Positions 1 to 8,431 of a stretch of 22,361 nucleotides of DNA are shown here, one piece after another. The position numbers were made by a program, and so were the translations under genes. The notes beneath the pieces are model-generated. The model searched no databases. It worked only from the letters and a program-made list of their open reading frames with translations, and was not told the DNA's origin. Source of the DNA: Dissophora ornata (Eukaryota; Mortierellomycota; Mortierellomycetes; Mortierellales; Mortierellaceae); NCBI GenBank assembly GCA_025201705.1, contig MU617128.1, positions 1 to 22,361 on the forward strand, written 5' to 3'. The first letter of the stretch is position 1. Every line of letters starts with the position of its first letter.

Positions 1-214
1 GGCCCGATTACCTACAACCCATGGCCCAAGACGGATCGTTTCCTTGGAAGGAGAAGCGCGGAGTTGGACCAAGTACGAGCTCGAGCACCGCCGCCGCCGC
101 GACCAGCAGCACCACCAGCAGCGCCAGTGGGACCCAAGGACGCCGCAAGAGGGCCCCAACTACCTCAAGGCCGGACCAGCAAAGGCCTCAAAAGACGTCC
201 AAGTCATAGGATAG
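1..214 (+). CDS. Possible 3' end of an unidentified gene, cut by the window edge
   Basis: The first 214 bases are GC-rich and open in all three plus frames, ending abruptly in AT-rich sequence. The frame starting at base 2 has the strongest C/G third-position bias from about base 70 on. It reads WTKYELEHRRRRDQQHHQQ, then a Gln/Arg/Pro-rich tail ending at TAG 212-214. The frame starting at base 21 (62 residues from ATG, stop 207-209) is Ser/Thr/Ala-rich, which is common when a CAG/CCG-rich stretch is read out of frame. The frame from base 1 looks best over the first 70 bases. A frame change near base 70, by a small indel or an unseen intron, is therefore possible. I do not recognise the product. 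Confidence 0.35.
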   Translation, partial: ARLPTTHGPRRIVSLEGEARSWTKYELEHRRRRDQQHHQQRQWDPRTPQEGPNYLKAGPAKASKDVQVIG

Positions 215-318
215 TTTATTTCAGCATGTTCGTAAGCATGCATTAGTGCGGGTAGGGCGCAGTGGATGCTATAATGAGTCGCTCCTGTGACGTAATTATC
301 GCGCCCATTGTCCCCCAG

Positions 319-2290
319 CCCATCAAGGCACGATTTGGAGTCAACGCCTTCCAATATGATATCGTTCAAGATTTGGGCCGGCTTATCCGACGAGTTCAGT
401 GAGACTCGTCTTCTGCGAGAAGTCTTGAACAACATGCTTCAATCAAAAGATACGCAAAAGAAGGATGCATACCGTCGTCTCTCTAAAATGTCTCATCGGG
501 CACTGGAGTCCATAATCAAGCAAGTCGTCGCCGAGGTGAGACACTGTTGCTCCTTCACCACGATCGCATACTAGGAAAATCCATTTCACAGTTACTAATG
601 CCGATAATCATAAGAATTTGTTGAATCTTGAGCCAACCGTTCAGGCAGATCCAATTTCTACTAGGATGCAAAAACTGATTGCGCGACGACCACAAAGTGC
701 CACGTCCACCACCCCTACGTCTGCTACCCCTGCGTCTGCTGCATCCTCTTCCTTCTCTGCGCCTTCTGCTATCCCTGCGTTTGCTGCTTCCTCTTCCTCC
801 TCTTCCTCCTCAGCGCCTTCTACAGCGTCTGCGTTACCGAGGGCGTCGAAGACCATTGCTGAGCCATGGCGCAGCCTCGCGAATCAAGTTCTTTTGAGGG
901 TAATCAAGGTCTGGTCAAAAACGATGCAGAATGGTGAACTTGTGACAGCGCTGACACCTTGCCTCCTGTCGTCAATCCAAATAGGCCATTGGCTCACCCA
1001 TATCAGGCCCCACTGAATGGCCACACAAGCTTGAGGGACACCACGACACCCTCTACAAGTACATCTTCAAGCAGCTTCACAAAGAAACACTGTCCAAAGT
1101 TGAGGAGAAAGATCTGTTGTAAGTCAATCGTGAGGTTATTTAATGAAGAATAATGCTGAGATATTGACAAAACCTATGTAACGTTCATTGGGTTTTTATG
1201 ATAGCGTGGCCATGTCGGGCATTGTAAATGCTAGAATGGAAGATTCCTCGAAGATTTTCGGGGACGAAACCATCAAGGCGATCAAAGAGATCTGTCTGTT
1301 ACCACTGGCACATGTTCCTTCAGATGAGCTTCTAGCTATTTTAGAGCCATTGAAAGCCGCGTTTGAAGCTGGTGGATTGTCGGGTCTGTTAGACCAAGTG
1401 GACGAATTCATTGGTGACGATGCACGCAATCGAAAGGCCAAGAAGGAGACATCCATGCTCCGGGGAAACATCCTGGATACCATCCGTTACTTGTAAAGTA
1501 TATGCGAACTCTGTTTAATTCATTCAAATGGCGCGAAAAATTGTATTAAAACATTTCATTTGTTTTAGGATCAAACGGCCTCCAAGAGAGGATATGAGCG
1601 AAGGAGAGCTTGTTGCCTGCTGGGAGAATGTCATTAACGCTCTCTCAGGCAACACTCTCCAACTGAGAACGTTAGTGTCTTTTTCATATCTGAGCCCTTA
1701 GGCACCAATTGTTGTTATTCAGACATGTTGACTTACAAAGCAATCTTCATTTAAGAGGCGAGCTCACCTCAAAAGCGACGGCATGGCAGAGGAGATTGAT
1801 GCAGCTGGAGCTCCAAGTTGAGCTAGGGAATGCGACACATGGTCGTAAGATGGACATGCAATGCCGAATAGGCAAGCATGAACTCAATAACTCTGAGTTC
1901 AAGGTCTCCTCCGTCCTGGCATCGCAGGTGGAGATTCAGTTTTAAAAAAACTATGCATCAGTCAGCAATCAGTGAATGATGCTTTATCTCCATGAGCTTA
2001 CAGAAATGCCGCTCGGAGATATGGAGGTCCTTGCCCTAAATGTGCATGGCAATGGATTGATATTTTGGGGGGGGGGGTTTTCATGTTCAACAGGATTGGT
2101 TGGAGTGTTATTTTCACTTCGGTGTTTTGAAAATATATTCGTTGCCAAGTTCACAAGTAACCTGGAGGAAATTTTAGAGAGCATCATTAGCCTTTTATTA
2201 ACCTATGTGGTACGTCAGAACAGATGCTGCGCCAAGCTACGTTGTGATTCACAATGGCTAAAAGAGTATACCACAATTGCGCATCAATAG
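319..2290 (+). pseudogene. Decayed multi-exon gene with a PD-(D/E)XK nuclease-like motif
   Basis: Six exons join in phase: about 319-535, 615-899, 985-1118, 1205-1492, 1569-1670 and 1723 onward. The introns are 52-86 nt with GT-AG ends. Exon 2 carries a Ser/Ala-rich low-complexity linker. Exon 3 and exon 4 are charged and helical. Exon 6 contains GRKMD (Asp codon 1853) followed 14 residues later by SEFK (Glu codon 1895), the D...ExK pattern of PD-(D/E)XK nucleases. The same frame is then interrupted by TAA 1943-1945 and TGA 1973-1975. It continues with protein-like sequence (MLYLHELTEMPLGDMEVLAL, then LEEILESIISLLLTYV) across a G11 run at 2067-2077 to TAG 2288-2290. A further frame change is likely near 365, where FGVNAFQYDIVQ and GLSDEFSETRLLREV lie in different frames. 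There is no clear start codon. It resembles, from memory, a multi-copy Mucoromycota family. The nuclease role is inference; the breaks are seen directly. Confidence 0.6.
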
Positions 2291-2495
2291 AAGCACCTCT
2301 TATACCTTGGTGAGCGCACGCAGGAGCAGGCGATCGCTACCTTCGACATGTGGTCTTGGTGGGAAACGACTCTTGGCATATTAGGCAGGGATATGCGTCG
2401 TCTACTTGTCGCACTGTCAAGACATGCTGAACTGCTCGTCAGGCGCACTTCAAACACAGGAGAGTGGTATTCCAAATTGTGCGACCGCTACTGCT

Positions 2496-2801
2496 CTAAC
2501 GATTGGGAAACATGCATGCACACGTCCGGATGATTGCGCCTTCGTCAGACATCACAATGCAGTACGGAGAACTAATGAGTGTGACCGGGCCAGCTTCGGC
2601 TCCTGATGAAAGGCGAGCCAAAATTTGTATTGCCTTTTTTGGAGGCAACGCGAATCCAGCCTTCGCAGGCAGGGCTTTTTCTGCATCGTTTGCAAAACGT
2701 TCAGAACTCTCTGCTTTGCGTGCGTTCTTCAGATAGACATTGGCCAAATCCAACGCCGTTTGTAGCGTGAGAACGCTTCGTGAAAACGGACTGCTGAGCA
2801 T
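2496..2801 (-). pseudogene. Fragment resembling the N-terminus of an expanded fungal repeat/NLR-like family
   Basis: The minus-strand reading begins MLSSPFSRSVLTLQTALDLA and continues as a helical segment (NVYLKNARKAESSERFANDA) rich in Ala, Lys and Glu, ending at a stop after about 101 residues. This pattern, a short Ser-rich start followed by a TPR-like helix pair, matches my memory of the first exon of a very large multi-copy family in Mortierella genomes. Its full-length members run on into helical repeats and NACHT/pentapeptide-type modules. None of those downstream modules is visible here, and the sequence after residue 60 no longer looks family-like. I therefore read it as a truncated or decayed copy. 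It could instead be a chance open frame; identification rests on one short segment. Confidence 0.35.
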
Positions 2802-3659
2802 GTCGATTTCTGATTCCCCTCCTACTACTACTTGCTTGTTCTTTTTCTATGCCTTTTCTTTTTCTTTTTTTGCCTTTGTTCCTAACTGTCAGACAATAGA
2901 TTGACGGGAGTGTCAGCGACTCTGATGTCTAGCGCCGGAAAACTGGAGCGACCAAAGAACAGTATAGAATGCGATGTGGCTCTGAGGCTGTTGTCGTAGC
3001 AGAAAGCTTGACGTGTTTCGTTCGATCACGACAATGGCTAATGCTTAGAGCCTCTCATCGAACAGGGGCGTTTGATCATCACTTTACAGATGCTTATGGG
3101 GCGCTTCTCAAGGACCACGAAGCAAGTACCACCTCAAATACAAATCCGCATTCCTGTTGTTCAGGACTGTCGGCACAGGGTCAACGTGCCAAGGCGGTTG
3201 AGTAGGGTGACATTCTTCACTTCAAGAAGAGATGACTGTTGTCAAATGCAAAGGGTCATTATCCACCACACACGTGTACTCTCATTCCCTTACATGAACT
3301 CTAACTGTAGCCATTCTAAACCCATCACTGGCTCGAGCGCTGTGCTTAATCAGATCCAGCGGACAGGCTCGAGGGGAGAGAAGAGAGAAAGAAAGATATA
3401 AGAGTAGGATAGATGGCAGCGTCCGAGGGATTGGTTTGTTGATGCAACAGGGAAGAGGAACAGTGGGACAGAGGGACGAAAGAAGCATCTTCCTTTGTCA
3501 TTGAAGCACTCTTTCTATTCGTCTCGCACCCTCGCCCTCGTGTAACTTGTCATGGGCTCTCAGAGAAAAAGGACAGTCAATCAGTCTTTTCCATCATGCA
3601 TCACGACTCCACATCTTTAGTCGAGCGTGTGTGGTGTGAGTGTGACAAATTTGAATAAC
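2802..3659. other. No intact gene; one coding-like plus-strand stretch
   Basis: The first 80 bases hold a T-rich tract (about 2838-2873). The plus strand at about 3050-3240 gives protein-like readings in two overlapping frames: HRTGAFDHHFTDAYGALLKD in one, then PPQIQIRIPVVQDCRHRV in another. Stops lie upstream in both. This looks like a short decayed exon, but I cannot name the family. The remainder (3250-3659) is ordinary-looking intergenic sequence in which I see nothing. Confidence 0.3.
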
Positions 3660-4375
3660 TCAGGTATATGGTACAGATGGAGCTGGTAACAAGTTCATGT
3701 GTTTGCAAATATGCATGTCATGGAATAACGAGCGACTGACAACTGTTGCGTCCTGTCTGAGATGTTCTACCAAGAGCGAAGAACCGACTGACACAGGCGT
3801 CATATTTATTTCTAGAAACGAGAGATCTGCATGTGTCGCAATACTGTAACAACCGCCTCCGCGACAATCTTCGAGATTCTTAGTTGTCTCATTAACCTTG
3901 TTTGTAAACAAGACGACACCGGAGCGCTTTGATATTCCTGCATAAGTTATCGAGAACTGCCCAAGGGGCACTGTCTTGATGGAGACGCCGCGGAGAATGA
4001 ATCCTTGCAACGACAATTCGCCAACAAGATCATTGGTTACTACAAACAATTCGAAATGGTCATGAACAGGCACACAAACCGCGTCATCAGATCAGCGTGC
4101 GACTACAAACGGTGGCGAGAACACCAAGTCAACCTCGGTCTGCACACTTTGATGCTGTGCCTGGTGTACTTTTGGATAAAACTGTGCCCCTTTTTTTTCT
4201 TTGTCGTGTACTCGTGTCCCTGCATGACAGCGCTCGTGTTGTTCAATGCCTTAGCTGATCGTTCGTTACTGTCTTCCCCGTGTTCATGCACGCCAATCAG
4301 CACAGAGTTGACGGTCAAAGGGCCATTTTTATATTGGATTCGATACCCCAATAGCGTTTCTCCTTCATAGTACAG
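3660..4375 (-). pseudogene. Broken arrestin-like (beta-sandwich) gene
   Basis: The minus strand carries one protein-like product split over two frames. The N-terminal part (4375 to about 4199) begins YYEGETLLGYRIQYKNGPL and continues with VNSVLIGVHEHGE. The YxGExLxGxV...PLxVxSV pattern is typical of arrestin-type N domains. At a C4T8 homopolymer (plus 4187-4198) the good frame shifts by one. It then reads VQTEVDLVFSPPFVVAR, hits TGA at 4094-4092, and resumes in the same frame with HDHFELFVVTNDLVGELSLQ and further beta-rich sequence to a stop near 3660. Another TGA (4378-4376) lies just before the YYEGE start, and no ATG precedes it. Arrestin-like fungal proteins usually act as ubiquitin-ligase adaptors in membrane-protein endocytosis. 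With one frameshift and at least one internal stop this copy should not make that protein, unless the indel is a sequencing error. The arrestin label rests on one motif. Confidence 0.45.
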
Positions 4376-4474
4376 TCAACACTGTAAAACCTTTTTTAGA
4401 AAGTTTGACGTGGTCATCCTTGCATGCTCAACTCACACAGCTCATGGTCTTCGCTCTCTATCAACAGCATTCCT

Positions 4475-4620
4475 TCCTTCCTTCCTTCCTTCCCTCCTTC
4501 ATTCTTTCCCTTCGCTCGCCCCTCCCCTTTGCTCGCCCCTTCCCTTTGCTCGCTCCATTTTTCCGCAAGCATTCTTCCCTCCGCCCTTGTCTTCTTCTAA
4601 TTTCTTAATTTTCTACCACT
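4475..4620 (+). promoter_or_regulatory. CT-rich leader of the flavoprotein gene
   Basis: A nearly pure pyrimidine stretch with CCTT repeats near 4475-4500 and repeated CGCTCGCCCC-type units ends just before the ATG at 4634. Similar tracts precede the starts at 8432, 14234, 20310 and 22246, so this is the local form of core promoter or 5' leader. The transcription start cannot be placed from sequence alone. Confidence 0.55.
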
Positions 4621-4633
4621 CTCTCACGCCAAC

Positions 4634-7600
4634 ATGCCTTCTCAATCAATTCAGGAACGGACCTCTCCGTCGTCCTCCAAATCCCAGGAACCATTTCAAC
4701 ACCCACATCAACAAAAGCACTTCCTTAATCCCGCTTCCACTCAGACTTCATCGACCACAGCACCACACAACAAATCTACTTTCCCAAAAATCCTAATCAC
4801 CGGGTCCCTCTCGTCTGACAAAAATGCAACGCCCCTTTCCAACCTTCTCCTGGATCATCAAACAGGACAATCCCAAGCTGATCAACACAATGCTCAGGAC
4901 TGCCGCCCATCTACCCCAAAGCTCCGAATCGCCGTCATAGGATCAGGCCTCGCGGGATTGACGGCCGCACATCTCCTGTCCTCCCTCCACACCGACAATG
5001 GACGAGGCGAAACAGGCATTGATGTCCACCTCTTTGAAAAGGCACATAAGCTGGGTAAGGTCCAGTGAATTCCATCCGTTGCAGTTGAATAGCTTGTGAA
5101 TGGTCACATACATGCCATGCCAGACATATATTCGGAAGTCGTCTGTTGATCTCTGGTATATGCATGTATTAAGAATACGTTTACATTATTGTATGCATAT
5201 GCTCCATGAGCTGTGAGCATATGGACCACGAGGATGGGGTATTCGGGCAATATCATGCGCGTATACTCGTGATAATGGCACCCGGACCTGTTTCCCTGGG
5301 GGGGGGGGGAGCAATATTAATATTGGATATGCTCACATCGACACACATTCCAGGCTATTGAACTCTAACGCTACCTTCTCTCTCTAATTCTCTTATTCTC
5401 TCTTATTCTCTATCTCCATATTACTTGATCTCCGATCGGTCGCTTCTCCGTCATCGTCATGGCTCCGTCCGCCTATTACAAATCTTATACCCAACGTAGG
5501 AATGGACGCCGCCTCGCTCTCTGCCCCGTGCCCGTGCGTGGAGTGTGCTCTGTCCTCTGGTCGCAATGACGGAGACCCCGCTCATGAACACGTCGACGGT
5601 CGCATGGATGTGCCCATGAGTAGTTTCTTTCCAGGTACAACCACCACATTGACTCCATGTCTATAGCGAAGACTCTAAAGTTCTGTTCCGGAGAACTAAC
5701 TGTACTTACATCTACACTGAATGACATCTTCAGAGTACTACCCTACCCTGACGCGTCTCTATAGGTCGATCAAGGTCAAATTCCATGATGCAGATAATAC
5801 ACTCTCCTGCTTTGATGTCGACATCGACGCGTCTTCGGACTCCTCTTCTCGCAGTACAGGCCAAAACAAATGTGACCAGTCCTCGGCTCGCGTCCAAGAG
5901 CCGTATCTTTCCTCGAGGTCATACAGAGTGAACTCGGGCCAAACTATCACCCTGCCCGATCTGCCACCATTTTCACTCCTCAACCCCCTCCCATTCGGGC
6001 GTCGCTTAATGCGTTACTATCGGATCGCAAAGGACTATGCCAGAATGCTAGTAGTTTCGAAAGACTTTCTGGCCAAGGGCCGGATGATGGACATTGGCAA
6101 GCATCCTATTGAATGGGGCAACGGCCGTCTGATTACTCTTCGCGAGTTCCTGGAGGCAGGAGGGTATAGTCATGATTTTTCGGACTTTTTTGTTCCTCTG
6201 TTCGCGTCTGTCTGCACCTGCAGTTTCGAGCGAATGATGGAGTATCCAGCCTGCGCTGTGCTCGAGTATGTAGCAAGGTGCATGCCCTTTGGCCGGATGC
6301 AGTTTATCTCTTCGGGTGTTCAGGAATTGGCCGAGAAGCTCTCAAAGAACATCGGCACTATCCATTACAATACCGCAATCGAGGAAATTCTCAGAGTTGG
6401 CACGGATGCCCAAGATGACTCTGAGGGGCCTCTTGTGCTGATCGACTCCTATGGTACCCGGAGGAGTTTTGACCATGTCATCTTTGCCACTCAGGCCAAC
6501 CAGGCTGCTGAGACCTTGGCTGGTCTGAGACAAGAGCAGCCGCTACCCAATCCGTTCCTGTCTTCATGCGAACCTGGTTACGACAGAGACGTTTATGGAG
6601 AAAACGAAGAACACGACAGTACAGACCCAGAAACGCCTAGAGACCTCTCAATGGAGTCCATCAAGACGACCCACACGTTCTACAAACAGATCAGGATTCT
6701 ACTCAAATTTCCGTACGAGAGAACTCGAGTCGTCTGTCACACAGACACCACGTTCCTGCCCAAAAACCCCGCCCACTGGCGGCTCTTTAACATTGCAAAG
6801 TCGTCTTCAGCAGACGTGCTGGCGTCTCCTTTGGCCAAAATCTCCAAGGAACTGGAGCCAGAGATGATACAGCGTTCCAAGAAGGCACAGGCCCCGAGGT
6901 CCTCAATCTTCTCGCTGAGGTCGCCATCGTCGCTGAGCAAGACGAAGCTCGTTCACCGAAAAACCAGCCAGTCCAGGCTTCGAACCCATTTCGGACCCTC
7001 CTCGTTGGAGCCTCCAACCTCGAGCATGGCCTCCCACAGCCACAACTCGGCCATGACGACGCACATCATGAACAATACTGCCCTGAACCTGGGGTCGACG
7101 ACCAAATATTTGCAGACCACGAACCCTATCTTTCTGCCTCGGCCCGATACAGTAATCGCTTCTGCATGGTTTGAGCGCGCTGCCATGAATCCAACATCCA
7201 TGAAAGCTGTTGATGAGCTGCATCTCTTGATGGAGCAACAGACAGAGCGCTGGGTGAGCAGGGGAGGGATTAAAACGAAGGAGCAGGTCCCTGACCAGGG
7301 CCAGAATTTGAGACAAAATCAGGAACATGACCATGAAAACGAGCAGAGACAAACCCCCAGCTTGTCTGAGGCTAGTGCTTCGGACCGTGTGTGGTTTGTT
7401 GGCAGCTATGCGTATTCAGGAATTCCGCTGCTGGAAGGATGTGTCGTCAGCGCCGTGCAGGCCGTGGAGCGAATCATTGCTGCAGAGCAATCGCTCCAAT
7501 TGGCAGCGTCTGTCACCGCTTCCCAAGAATCCTTTCTGAAGCGAGACGAGCCTATGAGAGAACGTCGTCGCAAGCGTCGAGAGGAGGGGCGACAAGACAG

Positions 7601-7862
7601 CAGGGGGAATTCTGCTCGGGCAACGACGAGCTCTGTGTATTTCCAGACGGCCTGGAGGGATGTGTTGGAGGATGAGAGAAGCGAGTCCGGGAAAGAGCAG
7701 AGTCCCGAGCTGGTGTCCAGGGTAGCGGGTGCGCGGCAGTGGAGCGTGTATGCCGAGTTGGCATGGATGCTGCTGCTGTACGTCGCTGCGATAGCAAAGT
7801 GGGCTAGTGTGATTGCTGTGGAGAGTTTGGGGGGCGATGGCAGCCGATGGGCATTTGTGTGA
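4634..7862 (+). CDS. FAD-dependent amine-oxidase-family protein with C-terminal membrane segment
   Basis: Three exons, 4634-5054, 5500-5634 and 5734-7862, join in phase to give 894 residues. After a low-complexity N-terminal extension of about 95 residues comes the FAD dinucleotide-binding fold: RIAVIGSGLAGLTAAHLL, with the Gly motif at residues 103-108 and an acidic end to strand 2 (VHLFEK, Glu135). Exon 2 supplies the family's RMDVPMSSF segment (about 175-183). The C-terminal FAD-contacting motif is VWFVGSYAYSGIPLLEG (about 738-754). This layout matches predicted NAD/FAD-binding oxidoreductases of the COG2907/amine-oxidase type; the substrate is unknown. A low-complexity insert (about residues 490-640) divides the catalytic domain. 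Residues about 860-884 (WMLLLYVAAIAKW...) form a likely membrane helix, so the enzyme may be tail-anchored. The start ATG follows a CT-rich leader with CAAC before it. AATAAA lies 14 nt after the stop. Confidence 0.85.
5055..5499 (+). other. Unusually long first intron (445 nt) of the flavoprotein gene
   Basis: The intron starts GTAAGG and ends CGTAG, and the splice restores the Gly-Met-Asp run expected after the FAD-binding strand (HKLG/MDA), which fixes both ends. At 445 nt it is roughly four times longer than the other introns in the window. It is AT-rich in its first half and contains a 9-bp inverted repeat (CATATGCTC 5196-5204, GAGCATATG 5215-5223), a G12 run (5298-5309) and a 14-bp palindrome CAATATTAATATTG (5312-5325), then a TCTC-rich stretch. 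No open frame of note lies inside. Confidence 0.75.
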
Positions 7863-7875
7863 TAGACAGAACGCA

Positions 7876-7881
7876 AATAAA
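7876..7881 (+). terminator. Poly(A) signal AATAAA of the flavoprotein gene
   Basis: A canonical AATAAA hexamer begins 14 nt after the TGA at 7860-7862 and is followed by A/T-rich sequence. Confidence 0.6.
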
Positions 7882-8431
7882 ACATACATTTAAAAAATTA
7901 CCGATGCAGGTGTGACACATGCTAGTGGAGACACGACGCACAGCATGTCTCTCCAGAGGGAGTGGGGATGCTGTCCACTGCGATTTGCATGCAGTGGTGT
8001 TTTGGGTTTTAAATAGACTAGCGTCTGCATGGATGTGGCCTGACCCGGACTAGGGCACTGGGGTGGACTGAGTGCGGGGAGACGAGGGTGCAGCACCAAC
8101 AAAACATCACCCCACCACAGTGCGGGTGTCCCTGGTGGTGTTCAGGACGGCGAACCAAACATTATTTTATTTTTGGGCTTTTGACTCGTATCGCAATTGG
8201 TCGTCGTTGCACCTTCTTTTCATTTGCCTGCGTGCGTGCCAACTCTAATTCGCCGCTCTTTTCTCACTCTTTCCGCTCTTCCTCGCTGTCGCTCTCGATC
8301 CTACTCCTCTTCTCCCTCTTCTCCCTCCTCTCCCCCCTCTTCTCACAGCGTCTGGACATCCTCTCCCGCCCACCTTCACACCCGCTCCCCACAATCCCTG
8401 CCTCTGACGTGGTCGCAGCATCGTAATACAG
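7882..8431 (+). promoter_or_regulatory. Intergenic region and CT-rich leader of the hydrolase gene
   Basis: About 550 bases without a gene. The first part has mixed composition with an AT-rich TTTTAAATAG element near 8007-8016. The stretch 8245-8405 is strongly pyrimidine-rich (CTCTTCTCCCTCTTC-type repeats) and leads into the ATG at 8432. Open frames here are Ser/Leu/Pro readings of the CT tract and are not credible genes. Confidence 0.5.

Noticed and set aside
1928..2002. An intron that would remove the in-frame stops of the pseudogene (GTGGAG...TTACAG)
   Set aside because: The exon phases do not match across it, and it would delete MLYLHEL, which looks like conserved coding sequence.
4405..4796. 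Plus-strand open frames over the CT-rich leader
   Set aside because: Ser/Leu/Phe/Pro readings of a pyrimidine tract; they overlap the true start at 4634 in other frames.
7406..7889. Two minus-strand open frames of about 158 codons
   Set aside because: They lie antisense to the C-terminal exon of the flavoprotein, whose frame contains the family's FAD motif; they are shadows of its codon bias.
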